A program made the position numbers and the translations under genes. A stretch of 64,000 bases of DNA from Mesorhizobium sp. B1-1-8 (lineage in GTDB: Bacteria; Pseudomonadota; Alphaproteobacteria; Rhizobiales; Rhizobiaceae), in NCBI RefSeq assembly GCF_006442795.2, contig NZ_CP083956.1:4565501-4629500 (forward strand), read 5' to 3'. The notes under the pieces are model-generated. The model saw nothing but the letters and a program-made list of their open reading frames with translations. It had not been told where the DNA came from and did no database searches. Below are positions 43,025-51,381 of the stretch, in pieces (within the stretch, counting starts at the first letter, position 1; each line of letters starts with the position of its first letter).

Positions 43025-44106
43025 CTTCCATGAACGCGCTTCCCACACCCGCCCCGGGATTGCCCGAAGGTGTCGTCATGCCCGAGCACAAGCTCTCCAT
43101 CGTCATTCCGATGTATGACGAGGCCGATAATGTCGAGCCGCTGCTCGTGCGCATCCATCAGGCGATGGAAGGCTACAGCCAGCCCTGGGAGGTGGTGCTG
43201 GTGGACGACGGCAGCACCGACGCGACGCCGGCCGAAATCCGGCGGCTTGCCGCTCAGTACGGCTCGCACGTGCATGCGGTCGAGCTGGTGCGCAACTACA
43301 AGCAGACCGCCGCCATGCAGGCGGGGCTTGACGCCGCACGCGGCGACGTCATCGCCACGCTCGACGGCGACCTGCAGAACGACCCGTTCGACATACCGCG
43401 CATGGTCTACCGGCTGCTGACCGAGGATCTCGACCTCGTCGCCGGCTGGCGCAAGAACCGCCAAGAAGGTTTTTGGTTGCGCCGGCTGCCCTCGCGGATC
43501 GCCAATTCGCTGATTGCGCGCGTCACCGGGGTGCGGCTCAAGGACTATGGCTGCAGCCTGAAGGTGTTCCGCGGCAGCGTTATCCGCAGCGTCAGGCTCT
43601 ATGGCGAAATGCACCGCTTCATCCCGGCCTGGCTGGCCACCGTGACGACGCCGCGCCGCATCGCCCAGGAAGTGGTGACACACCACGCCCGCATCCACGG
43701 CCGGTCCAAATACGGCATCTCGCGCACCTTCCGCGTGGTGCTCGACCTCGTCTTCATGTTCTTCTTCATGCGCTATCGCACCAGGCCCGGCCATTTCTTC
43801 GGCGGCATCGGCATCGTGCTCGGCGCGCTGGGCTCGCTGATCCTGGCCTATCTGTTTGCGCTCAAGGTTTTCCTGGGACAGGACATTGGCACCCGGCCGA
43901 TGCTGTTCACCGGCTTCTTCCTGGTCATTGCCGGATTACAGGCGGTGACGTCGGGCGTGCTCGCCGAAATGCTGTCGCGCGTCTATTTCGAAGCGAACGG
44001 GGCGCTCCCCTATGTCGCACGGCCGCAGGCCGCGCATGGCGAAGCAGACGGCTGGCGCCGGCCGAGCCTGCCGGCAGGCAGCGAGCCGAAGCCGCGCCGG
44101 ACATGA
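43021..44106 (+). CDS. Polyprenyl-phosphate glycosyltransferase, GT2 (DPM1/ArnC/GtrB-like)
   Basis: 361 residues from ATG 43021. The GT-A domain has LSIVIPMYDEADNVEPLL, VDDGSTDATP, the metal motif TLDGDLQNDP, and KNRQEGFWLRRLPSR. Two C-terminal transmembrane helices (HFFGGIGIVLGALGSLILAY, LFTGFFLVIAGLQAV) anchor it. This is the plan of enzymes that charge undecaprenyl phosphate with one sugar from a nucleotide donor, for use by a GT39 enzyme. Overlap (ATGA) with the preceding gene. Confidence 0.92.
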   Translation: MTSMNALPTPAPGLPEGVVMPEHKLSIVIPMYDEADNVEPLLVRIHQAMEGYSQPWEVVLVDDGSTDATPAEIRRLAAQYGSHVHAVELVRNYKQTAAMQAGLDAARGDVIATLDGDLQNDPFDIPRMVYRLLTEDLDLVAGWRKNRQEGFWLRRLPSRIANSLIARVTGVRLKDYGCSLKVFRGSVIRSVRLYGEMHRFIPAWLATVTTPRRIAQEVVTHHARIHGRSKYGISRTFRVVLDLVFMFFFMRYRTRPGHFFGGIGIVLGALGSLILAYLFALKVFLGQDIGTRPMLFTGFFLVIAGLQAVTSGVLAEMLSRVYFEANGALPYVARPQAAHGEADGWRRPSLPAGSEPKPRRT

Positions 44107-44180
44107 TCCCGTCAGCCCCGCCCTCAGCCGCCCCGTTTGCCGATCGAGGAGGACTGGCGAAGTTTCGTCGGCTAAATCAA

Positions 44181-44270
44181 AGTGTGCAGCGGTTTCGGGA
44201 CAAAGACATGCTTAAGATCAAAGGCTTAAAGCACATCGCGCGAATCCTTTTTTCACGCGACGTGCTTTAG
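44181..44270 (-). repeat. Degenerate copy of the ~100-bp rhizobial intergenic repeat
   Basis: gtgtgcagcggtttcgggac, aaagacatgcttaagatcaa, then the palindrome aaagcacatcgcgcg ... cgcgacgtgcttt. It is the reverse complement of the copy at 49056-49165, with about 80 bp of recognisable similarity. Confidence 0.75.
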
Positions 44271-44359
44271 TATCGGCAGGAATGGCGACCGGAGGCAAGA
44301 GGGTAGCGCGCGGGTCGCGCGGCATCCTCAAGCCTCCGGCTCGTGCCCCCTTACGGACG

Positions 44360-44752
44360 TCAATATCGCGAACGGCAACTCGACTGCTGACCGAAGCCGC
44401 TCGGACTGCAGATCCAGGGCGATCGGCCGAGCAGCGGGCCGGCATCGCCGAGGCTGTAGGAGACCTTGAGCAGTGCCGGCGCGCCGACCCTGTGCGGCCG
44501 GACAAAGGCAGCATAGGCCAATTCGGTGGTGCGGGTCACGCCGACCATCCGCGTCAGCGGCTTGCGATAGAAGGTCTGCTTCCTTTTGACATAGTGGACC
44601 GTCTTGCCGACCTTATGGACCGCTGGCTTGCCATGAGCCGAGCCTGCCTCGGCTGCGACAGCGCTCTGACAGCTTCCGGCCACGGAAATCAATGCGATGG
44701 CCGCAGCAGTATAGATGCCAGGCTTTCTCAAGTCACCAACAATATTCGTCAT
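44360..44752 (-). CDS. Exported protein of the ICSxSGFGQQSxC family
   Basis: 130 residues from ATG 44752 with ribosome-binding site ggggag. A signal peptide (GIYTAAAIALISVAGSCQSA, cleavage near AVA-AE) precedes a basic region (KVGKTVHYVKRKQTFYRKPL), a central segment (RPHRVGAPALLKVSYSLGDA) and the terminal motif PWICSPSGFGQQSSCRSRY. The motif matches the lipoprotein at 36279. Function unknown; the locus suggests a surface or envelope role. Confidence 0.75.
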   Translation of the reverse strand: MTNIVGDLRKPGIYTAAAIALISVAGSCQSAVAAEAGSAHGKPAVHKVGKTVHYVKRKQTFYRKPLTRMVGVTRTTELAYAAFVRPHRVGAPALLKVSYSLGDAGPLLGRSPWICSPSGFGQQSSCRSRY

Positions 44753-45049
44753 CACTGCTCCCCTGTCGTCGACTAAAGGCAAGACCCGCAGCGACATTCT
44801 TCATGCCGGTTGCTTTTTTGTGCCTTGAAAGCAGCCCATTGCCGCTCACACCGTGTCAAAATATTAGAGGAAACTTGTTAAAATTCGTGCAAACAGGGTG
44901 GTTTGCGTGACCTTTCGATGCTTCGCCGGGTTTGATTAAAATGCAACGGTTTTTCGCCGGGCCATCGCCGTGCCGACCGCCCCGCGAGGCGCGGCATCGC
45001 AAAGAGGTCTGCGCTTGCCCGCTGCCCGACACTGGATGAAGGAGGCCAG
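44753..45049. other. Intergenic, AT-richer, no gene seen
   Basis: Between two minus-strand genes. It should hold the promoter of the exported protein; ctaatattttgaca (minus, about 44868-44855) is a possible -35 region. Confidence 0.35.
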
Positions 45050-46918
45050 CTAGCGGGTCGTGTCCCAGCCAAGGTCAAAGCGGACCTTATAATCGCCGAT
45101 CTGGCCCTGCCCGGCGCCAGAAACCGGATAGGTCGCCCGCACGATCCTCAGATGGCTCAAGCCTTGCTGCAGTCCATAAATGCCCTGCGGTCCGCGATTG
45201 TAAAAAGCGGCAACCGGAGCCGACAGCGCCAGCACCGCGAGCGAGCCATGCAGGAGAAATTTCGCGACATCGGCGCGCGGCGGGATCCTGTTTTCGGTGA
45301 TGTGTCTGGCGATGATGACGGCCGCGAGCAAACCGTAGAACAGAGCGTTGACGGCGGCGAACCAGTAGAAACCCGCCGCGTTGGCAGGATATTCGACCAG
45401 AAAGACCGGCAAGGATGCGCCAACAGCAAGCGCCACATAGGGGAAAATGACGCGAGTCGGCAGGAGCGCCTTTGGGCCGCTGCCTTTCGGGGTGACGCGA
45501 AAATCGATGAACGACCCGGTCAGGTGGTCGCGGACTGCAGATAGAGTTCCTGCCAGAACCCAAGGCCAGCGGGCCACGAAAGCGGCCAGCGTTCCTTCCC
45601 AGCTAAGCGCCTTGGCCGTCAGTGGACGCGACAGGCCGAATGCCTTCAGCAACATCACCAGCACGATCAGCGAAAGCGAATTCGGCATGTAGTGGACGAG
45701 GAAGTCCACATACGCCACGTTGGCAAACGTCTCCCCAGACACAAGCGCGTATGTCGGCATGATGTACATCAGCAGCGAAAATCCAGCCAGCAGCGGATAC
45801 CACAGCTGCCGGAACAGGAACTGGAATCTCGACTGCGCGCTCATCCTGGGAAGGTATTTTGGGGAATATCGGAGCAGGATCGTCACGAGGCTTCGCGACC
45901 ACTGGAATTCCTGGGTGACAAAGTCAGCGAAAGTCTGAGGTCCGTCGCCGTGTGCGATGGCGTCGATGGCATGCACGCCGCGCCATCCGGCGGCAATAAA
46001 CAGCATCGTCGTCGAATGGTCCTCGGCAAGTTCCGGGCCGAGACCACCCGCCTGCCTGAGCGCTCTCGTTCGCACCGCATAGTGCGAGCCGATGCAAAGC
46101 GGCATTCCGTTGCTCGTGTAACAGGACTGGAGGGGGCCGTGAAGCATTCCTTCGGGAAACAGCCGGCCACGCGCGGCCCAGCTCTCATGGGCATTCTTGT
46201 CGCAAATGCTGGGCGCCGAAACATAGCCGACCGTGGGGTCGGCGAAAGGATAGAGGATTTCCCTCAAATAGCTCGGCGTAGGCACGTGATCGGCGTCCAG
46301 CTGGGCGACGAAGTCGTAGCGTTCATAGCCGTAGTGATCATAGAAGAAGGCCAGGTTGCCTTCCTTGCAGCGGGTGCGTCGCGGCCAGGCCTTGCGATGA
46401 TAGTCCTCCCGCCCGCGCCGCGTCGAAATCAGCACGCCATGCGCATCACACCAGGCGGCTGTCTCCTCGGACGGATCCTCGTCAGCGAGCCAGGTGTCGT
46501 GCGGATAATCCTGCGCCAGCATCGCCTCAAGCGTGCGCTGGACTATGGCGAAGGGTTCGGACGGCGCCTTGGTGACCACCATCGCGACTCTCGATCCTAT
46601 CGGGATCGTGTGCAGCTTGGACGGTTTCTTTGACGTATGCACACCCGGGAAAAAATAGAGCGGCATCAGCGTCAGCCAGGCAAAAGTCAGCGTCGCCAAG
46701 ACGTATGGAACAACGTGCTCAATGTGATCGGGCTCAAGCCACCACAACCAGAAGAAGCCCAGCGTCCAGAGCCAGAATGCAAGCGCCACTACCCAGATGC
46801 GCCGCTGAACGGGAGACAGGACCGGGACCAGGAAAGGTGCCCCGGCAGGTAGCAGCTGCGCCCCACGCGCAGACCGTGCTTTACCGCCGGCGACGCCGGC
46901 ATCCACCGAAATACTCAT
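45050..46918 (-). CDS. Cellulose-synthase-like processive glycosyltransferase, GT2
   Basis: 622 residues from ATG 46918 (MSISVDAGVAGGK); a GTG at 46969 is possible. Two N-terminal membrane helices, a cytoplasmic GT-A domain with WLADEDPSEE, AQLDADHVPTPSYL (DxD), GPELAEDHST (general base) and VTQEFQWSRS (the QxxRW-type motif, here QEFQW), then five or six more helices. This is the BcsA/hyaluronan-synthase plan: it polymerises and extrudes a glucan-like chain. No PilZ domain is present. Its promoter has a CtrA box (47001-47050). Confidence 0.92.
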   Translation of the reverse strand: MSISVDAGVAGGKARSARGAQLLPAGAPFLVPVLSPVQRRIWVVALAFWLWTLGFFWLWWLEPDHIEHVVPYVLATLTFAWLTLMPLYFFPGVHTSKKPSKLHTIPIGSRVAMVVTKAPSEPFAIVQRTLEAMLAQDYPHDTWLADEDPSEETAAWCDAHGVLISTRRGREDYHRKAWPRRTRCKEGNLAFFYDHYGYERYDFVAQLDADHVPTPSYLREILYPFADPTVGYVSAPSICDKNAHESWAARGRLFPEGMLHGPLQSCYTSNGMPLCIGSHYAVRTRALRQAGGLGPELAEDHSTTMLFIAAGWRGVHAIDAIAHGDGPQTFADFVTQEFQWSRSLVTILLRYSPKYLPRMSAQSRFQFLFRQLWYPLLAGFSLLMYIMPTYALVSGETFANVAYVDFLVHYMPNSLSLIVLVMLLKAFGLSRPLTAKALSWEGTLAAFVARWPWVLAGTLSAVRDHLTGSFIDFRVTPKGSGPKALLPTRVIFPYVALAVGASLPVFLVEYPANAAGFYWFAAVNALFYGLLAAVIIARHITENRIPPRADVAKFLLHGSLAVLALSAPVAAFYNRGPQGIYGLQQGLSHLRIVRATYPVSGAGQGQIGDYKVRFDLGWDTTR

Positions 46919-47000
46919 ACTGCCCGCCGCCCTCGCACGCCTCGGCCCATCTTGGCCGAAGGCGTTCACCCGGCTACAGAATCAGCTTGCGCTAATGCGG

Positions 47001-47050
47001 AGTCAACAGGATTAAGCTTGCGTTAACCAAGCTTCTTGAGAACTGGTTAA
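47001..47050 (-). promoter_or_regulatory. CtrA-box promoter C (cellulose-synthase-like gene)
   Basis: On the minus strand: ttaacc (47050-47045), 16 bases, ggttaa (47028-47023), CtrA box ttaa-N7-ttaa (perfect, 47026-47012), then ttgact (47006-47001) whose GACTC is a GANTC (CcrM) site. It lies about 80 bp upstream of the start codon. Confidence 0.8.
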
Positions 47051-47171
47051 CCCAACCGTTGAGCAGACTGCCTCAGGCCTGCTCCCACCTCCGGGTCAAC
47101 AGTTGCCGACATGTGCAGATGCACTGGCAAGCGGGGTCGCCGCCGGCTGCCGCGGACGACAAACTCGGGCG

Positions 47172-47222
47172 TTAACCACGTTAGTGACAACAGGGTTAAA
47201 CAACCGTTAATTGCGCTTGACT
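47172..47222 (+). promoter_or_regulatory. CtrA-box promoter B (GH26-like gene)
   Basis: ttaacc (47172-47177), 16 bases, ggttaa (47194-47199), CtrA box ttaa-N7-ttaa (perfect, 47196-47210), then ttgact (47217-47222) with a GANTC site (GACTC), and cttaga 17 bases on as a possible -10. It is divergent from promoter C, 120 bp away. Confidence 0.8.
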
Positions 47223-47501
47223 CCCGGCCTCGACAGGCTCTTAGATCAGGCAGGGATAATATCGTAACGTTGACGCGAATTTGCGAGTATCGCGGCGACC
47301 TTCTCCCGGGATCCAAGTAAAGGCGACCCCGAGAGATCACTTTGGTGGGCGGCCTTGCGCAAGGCGCGCGCTGACCCAGTCGCTCAGAATTCCCGCAGTT
47401 CACGTCGGCGGACCGATTGTTTGGGTCTGCGCGCCGATTCCCATCGGCACGCAGTGGCGAGCTTCAATGTCTGGCGCGCATTGAAGGCATGGGAGGCGGA
47501 T
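47223..47501. other. Long leader of the GH26-like gene
   Basis: 280 bp without a gene between promoter B and the start codon. A hairpin ctgcg-c-gccgat / atcggc-a-cgcag occurs at 47427-47454. The start codon has ribosome-binding site gggaggc. Confidence 0.4.
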
Positions 47502-48413
47502 ATGAAATACGCAGCAGCATTTGCGTCGGCGCTCATGGTCGGCGGGAGCCTGGTGTTGCCGGCATCGGCCGGATCCCCGGCGGAAACGGATCCAATACAG
47601 ACCAGCACAGCCGCGTCGGCATTCGGCTCCTACGACCCCTATGGCGATTTCAGCAACGACAAGTCGGCCAGCATCGAGGAACTGTTCCTGCCCTGGGAAG
47701 ACGTCGATCTATCGACGCTGCCGCTGGCCGACGCCTACGCACAGCAGCGTGGCCGTTCGCTGCTGATCACCATCGAGCCGTGGACATGGTCGAAGGACTG
47801 GCGCATCACGCCGGCCGAGCTGCGCGACGGCATTTTGAGCGGCAGATATGACGCCAACATGCAGGCGATCTGCAGCCTGGTCGGGCAGATGAAGAGCCCG
47901 GTGACCATCCGCTGGGCGCAGGAAATGGAAGACAAGAGCGGCCGTTTCACCTGGGCCAACTGGGCGCCGAAGGACTGGATCGCCGCCTACAAGCGCGAGG
48001 TCGATGTCTGCCGCAAGGCGGCTCCCGCGGCCAAATACATGTGGTCGCCGAAGGGCGACGAGGGTCTGGAGAAATACTATCCCGGAGACGACCATGTCGA
48101 CGTAATCGGCCTGTCGGTATTCGGTCTGCAGAAGAAAGACAATGACGAAGTCCATCGTGACCGGACCTTCGCCGAGACGCTGAAGCCCGGCTACGACCGT
48201 GTCACGAAATTCAACAAACCGATTGTCGTGGCTGAGCTCGGCTATGTCGGAAAGCAGGAATATGTCTCGACGTGGGAGGCCGATTCACGCAAGTCCTATG
48301 CGGAGTTTCCGGCCCTGACCTCGGTCGTCTACTTCAACCAGAAGGAAGTGTGGCCGTGGCTGGGTGGTTATGGGCTGCCCGACTGGCGGGTGACCCAGCA
48401 CGTCCTGCCATAA
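47502..48413 (+). CDS. Exported GH26-like glycoside hydrolase
   Basis: 303 residues with a signal peptide (MKYAAAFASALMVGGSLVLP, cleavage near ASA-GS). The (beta/alpha)8 features of clan GH-A family 26 are visible: LLITIEPWTWSKDW, general acid Glu in TIRWAQEMEDKSGRF, MWSPKGDEG, and nucleophile Glu in PIVVAELGYVG. GH26 enzymes are mostly beta-mannanases, but bacterial members next to cellulose-synthase-like genes trim or release the polymer made there. The divergent, co-regulated synthase supports such a pair. Confidence 0.85.
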   Translation: MKYAAAFASALMVGGSLVLPASAGSPAETDPIQTSTAASAFGSYDPYGDFSNDKSASIEELFLPWEDVDLSTLPLADAYAQQRGRSLLITIEPWTWSKDWRITPAELRDGILSGRYDANMQAICSLVGQMKSPVTIRWAQEMEDKSGRFTWANWAPKDWIAAYKREVDVCRKAAPAAKYMWSPKGDEGLEKYYPGDDHVDVIGLSVFGLQKKDNDEVHRDRTFAETLKPGYDRVTKFNKPIVVAELGYVGKQEYVSTWEADSRKSYAEFPALTSVVYFNQKEVWPWLGGYGLPDWRVTQHVLP

Positions 48414-48549
48414 GGCACGAGGGGCATGCCCGCTCCGGCGTAAACCGGTAACGGGGCTTCAGCTTCGAATTTGGGAAACGACAACCGCTAAAGCCCGGCT
48501 TTGGCGGCGGGTGCAAGACGTGGCGTAAATCGGTCTGCGGAGTAAAATC

Positions 48550-49053
48550 GTGAAACGGGTACTGGGGAATTTTATCGGAGCGGCACTTGCCTGCTGCGTT
48601 TTTGCTATCGGCCTGGAGGCTCCTGCGGCAGCCAAGGGCGTCAGCAAGATCAATGACCAGGTGCAGAAGGCTGCCGTGGTGCCGGACGAGGGCATCTACC
48701 AGCTCTATCAGAACCATTCATGGCTTTGGGGCAAGAACGGCGCCGCCTTCTTTGCCGTCAAGCAGCGTCAGTTCGACGCCTGGACGTCTGATAAGGGCAA
48801 GCGCGGCTATGGCGACGGCATCTGGTTCATCCCCGGCGGCGGCAAGCTCTGCTACCGCGCGACATGGCACGGCGCATGGGGCGCCAAGGCGTCGATGACA
48901 TGCTTCGAGCATCGTGAGGCCGGCAAGATCATCTACCAGCGCAAATTGCCGGACGGGAAATGGTACGCGTTCAGGGACCGGCACGGCAAATCGCAGCTGC
49001 GCTATGGCGACTATGTCAGCGGCAAGATAAAGCGAATCAAGGCGAAGCTATAG
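48550..49053 (+). CDS. Exported DUF995 protein 2
   Basis: 167 residues from GTG 48550. A signal peptide (MKRVLGNFIGAALACCVFAI, cleavage near AAA-KG) precedes one DUF995 domain: IYQLYQNHSWLWGKNGAAFF, IWFIPGGGKLCYRATWHGAW, TCFEHREAGKIIYQRKLPDG, KWYAFRD. It ends in a basic tail (GKIKRIKAKL). Paralogue of the protein at 39430. It follows the GH26-like gene by 136 bp. Confidence 0.86.
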   Translation: MKRVLGNFIGAALACCVFAIGLEAPAAAKGVSKINDQVQKAAVVPDEGIYQLYQNHSWLWGKNGAAFFAVKQRQFDAWTSDKGKRGYGDGIWFIPGGGKLCYRATWHGAWGAKASMTCFEHREAGKIIYQRKLPDGKWYAFRDRHGKSQLRYGDYVSGKIKRIKAKL

Positions 49054-49055
49054 TC

Positions 49056-49165
49056 CACCTAAAGCGCGTCGCGCCGAAACGGATTCATGCGACGCGCTTT
49101 AGGTCTTTGTTTTTTATGCATGTCGTTGTCCCAAAACCGAGATCACTTTTGGGCGACATGCATTA
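49056..49165 (+). repeat. ~100-bp rhizobial intergenic repeat, best-preserved copy
   Basis: Two perfect hairpins in a row: aaagcgcgtcg ... cgacgcgcttt (49060-49101) and tgcatgtcg ... cgacatgca (49116-49163). This sequence is familiar as a common repeat in Mesorhizobium intergenic regions. It can also serve as terminator for the DUF995 gene. Confidence 0.85.
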
Positions 49166-49211
49166 AGCGATCCGGCGTGCCAGCCGGTCCGGGCTACCTC
49201 GCCGGAAGGTC

Positions 49212-50042
49212 TCATGTCGCGGCGCTCCAGGCGCCGGGCGACAGGCCTTTGATCGCCTTGAACACCCTGGTGAGATGGCTCTGGTCGGCGAAACCTGTGG
49301 CCGCGGCGATCTCGGCCAGCGGCATGGCGGACCGGATCAGCGTTGAGGCGGCGCGAATACGTCGATCGCGCAGATATTGGCCGGGGGTCATGCCGGCGGC
49401 GCGGTTGAAATCGCGGATGACCTGAAAGCGGCTCACGCCGGCTGCGGCCGCCAGACGGGCGAGGTCGAAGCCGGCCGAAAGATCGGCCGCGATCAACTCG
49501 CCATAGAGACGAAAACGCCGCGCTGTTTCGCTGCCGTCGGCGGCGCGATCGCGGCACTTGCGGTCGCCGAAACGGCTGACCAATTCGCGCAGCACCACCA
49601 GCATAGACGTTTCCTGTTCGAGGACTTGGCCGCCCAAGCGGTGCGCCCTGACGAAGGCTCGCGCCAAGTCCGGCGCATGCACGATGCCCTCGCCGAACAT
49701 CGGCAGCCCGGGCAATTGCAAATCCTCGGCGATTTCGGCCATCAGGTCGCTATCCGGATAGCAGGTGCGATAGGCCCAGCCGGCGGGGACGCCCTTTTCG
49801 CCGTCATGCGGCTCTTCCGGATTGACGATGATGATCGAGCCGGCCGGCGCGAGATGGCTGCGGCGGCCGATACGCAGCTTCTCGACGCCTGCCACCACGA
49901 CGCCGAAGACCCAAGTCGGGTGGGTGTGCAGCGCATAGGCGTGATCGCGGTAACGGGCGGCGAGCATTTCGAGACCGCCGAGGCCTTCATGCCGCGTCAG
50001 CTTTGCTGCTTCGCGTTCCCTTTGCTCGCCGGCATCGCTCAT
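49212..50042 (-). CDS. AraC-family transcriptional regulator with cupin N-terminus
   Basis: 276 residues from ATG 50042 (MSDAGEQREREAAKL). The N-terminal cupin-like sensor (HAYALHTHPTWVFGVVVAG, SIIIVNPEEPHDGEK) precedes a double helix-turn-helix (LAAAAGVSRFQVIRDFNRAA, TGFADQSHLTRVFKAIKGLS). This is the amino-acid/metabolite-sensing AraC type. Divergent from the M20 amidohydrolase, its likely target. Confidence 0.92.
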   Translation of the reverse strand: MSDAGEQREREAAKLTRHEGLGGLEMLAARYRDHAYALHTHPTWVFGVVVAGVEKLRIGRRSHLAPAGSIIIVNPEEPHDGEKGVPAGWAYRTCYPDSDLMAEIAEDLQLPGLPMFGEGIVHAPDLARAFVRAHRLGGQVLEQETSMLVVLRELVSRFGDRKCRDRAADGSETARRFRLYGELIAADLSAGFDLARLAAAAGVSRFQVIRDFNRAAGMTPGQYLRDRRIRAASTLIRSAMPLAEIAAATGFADQSHLTRVFKAIKGLSPGAWSAAT

Positions 50043-50141
50043 GCCCGCCAGCCTTCTCGAAACCGCCCTGCCCGTCAATCCTGTTCAAGACGGGAGCCGA
50101 AGGCGCCGGCTATCTGACGGCATCGAGAACGGAGACAGGCA

Positions 50142-51317
50142 ATGCGGGAAAACGACAAGGTGGAAGCGATCATCGCCGAGGCGATCGGCTGGCGGCGGCA
50201 TATCCACGCCAATCCGGAACTCGGCTTCGCCGAGCATGAAACAGCGGCTTTCGTTGCCGCGAAGCTGAAAGAATTCGGCCTTGCCGTCCACACCGATGTC
50301 AGCGCGACGGCGGTGGTGGCGACGCTGACGAAGGGCAGCGGCAGCAAAGCGATCGCCCTGCGCGCCGAGCTCGACGCACTGCCGATCAAGGAGGCAACGG
50401 GCGTCGACTATGCCTCGCGCAAGGATGGCGTCATGCATGCCTGCGGCCATGACGGCCACGCGGCAGTGCTGCTCGGCGCGGCCAAGCTGCTTGCCGGGAG
50501 CGAGAGTTTCAACGGCACAGTGGTGTTTGTCTTCCAGCCGGCCGAGGAGGTGCTGGGCGGCGGCCGAAAACTGATCGAGGATGGGCTGATCGAGCGCTTC
50601 CCCGTGGACCAGGTGTTTGCGCTCCACAATTGGCCGGGTTTGCCGGAAGGCCATATCGGGGTCAAGCCCGGGCCGCAGATGGCCGCTGTCGACGATTTCG
50701 AGATCATCTTTCGCGGCAGCGGCTGCCATGCGGCGATGCCGCATCTGGGCGACGATCCGCTGCTTGCCGCAGCAAGCTTCGTCACCGCAATCCAGCGGCT
50801 GGTCAGCCGCAGCGTCGATCCGCTGTCGCCCGGCGTGTTGTCGGTGACAGAAATCCACGGCGGCCGCTTCAACAATTTCGTGCCTGGCGAGGTGAAGGTC
50901 GAAGGCACCTGCCGCTTCTACGAACGCGCGCTTTCGGATCATTGCGCGGCCGAGATCGAACGCGTGGCCGAGGCTTGCGCATTGATGCATGGCGGTCGCG
51001 CCGAGCTGACTTACAAACGCGGCTATCCGCCGGTGGTGAACCCGGCGCAGGGCGCCGCGCTCGCAGCGCTGGCCGGCGCGGACACGGTTGGCGCAGAGCG
51101 TGTCTTGACCGAGTTCCAGCCGAGTATGGGCTGCGAGGATTTTGCCTTCCTGCTGCAGGGAGTCGGCGACGGCGCTTATGTCTGGATCGGCGCCGGCGAT
51201 GTCGGCCCCGGCGCCGGGCTGCATGGCGACCGCTTCGTCTTCAACGACGCCATCGTGCCGATCGGCATCCGCTTCTTCGTCAACACCGTCCAGCGCGCGC
51301 TGCCGGTCGGCGGGTAG
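50142..51317 (+). CDS. M20D-family amidohydrolase (hippurate/IAA-amino-acid hydrolase type)
   Basis: 391 residues. IHANPELGFAEHETAAF, ALRAELDALPI, the metal ligands in MHACGHDGHAAVLLGAA, and FQPAEEVLGGGRKLIEDGL are typical of the peptidase M20D amidohydrolases, which cleave N-acyl amino acids in the cytoplasm. The dimerisation domain (CHAAMPHLGDDPL) is complete. Substrate unknown; hydrolysis of N-acyl amino acids would be interesting beside the acyltransferase operon downstream. Confidence 0.93.
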   Translation: MRENDKVEAIIAEAIGWRRHIHANPELGFAEHETAAFVAAKLKEFGLAVHTDVSATAVVATLTKGSGSKAIALRAELDALPIKEATGVDYASRKDGVMHACGHDGHAAVLLGAAKLLAGSESFNGTVVFVFQPAEEVLGGGRKLIEDGLIERFPVDQVFALHNWPGLPEGHIGVKPGPQMAAVDDFEIIFRGSGCHAAMPHLGDDPLLAAASFVTAIQRLVSRSVDPLSPGVLSVTEIHGGRFNNFVPGEVKVEGTCRFYERALSDHCAAEIERVAEACALMHGGRAELTYKRGYPPVVNPAQGAALAALAGADTVGAERVLTEFQPSMGCEDFAFLLQGVGDGAYVWIGAGDVGPGAGLHGDRFVFNDAIVPIGIRFFVNTVQRALPVGG

Positions 51318-51381
51318 CGGCGTTGCCAAGCCCGGCGATTTCGCGCAACGGTTCGCACGGCTGAAACGATCGCGAGACCTG

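Noticed and set aside
46919..47501. 118-codon minus-strand frame between the synthase and hydrolase genes
   Set aside because: It covers both CtrA-box promoters and has no codon bias or domain.
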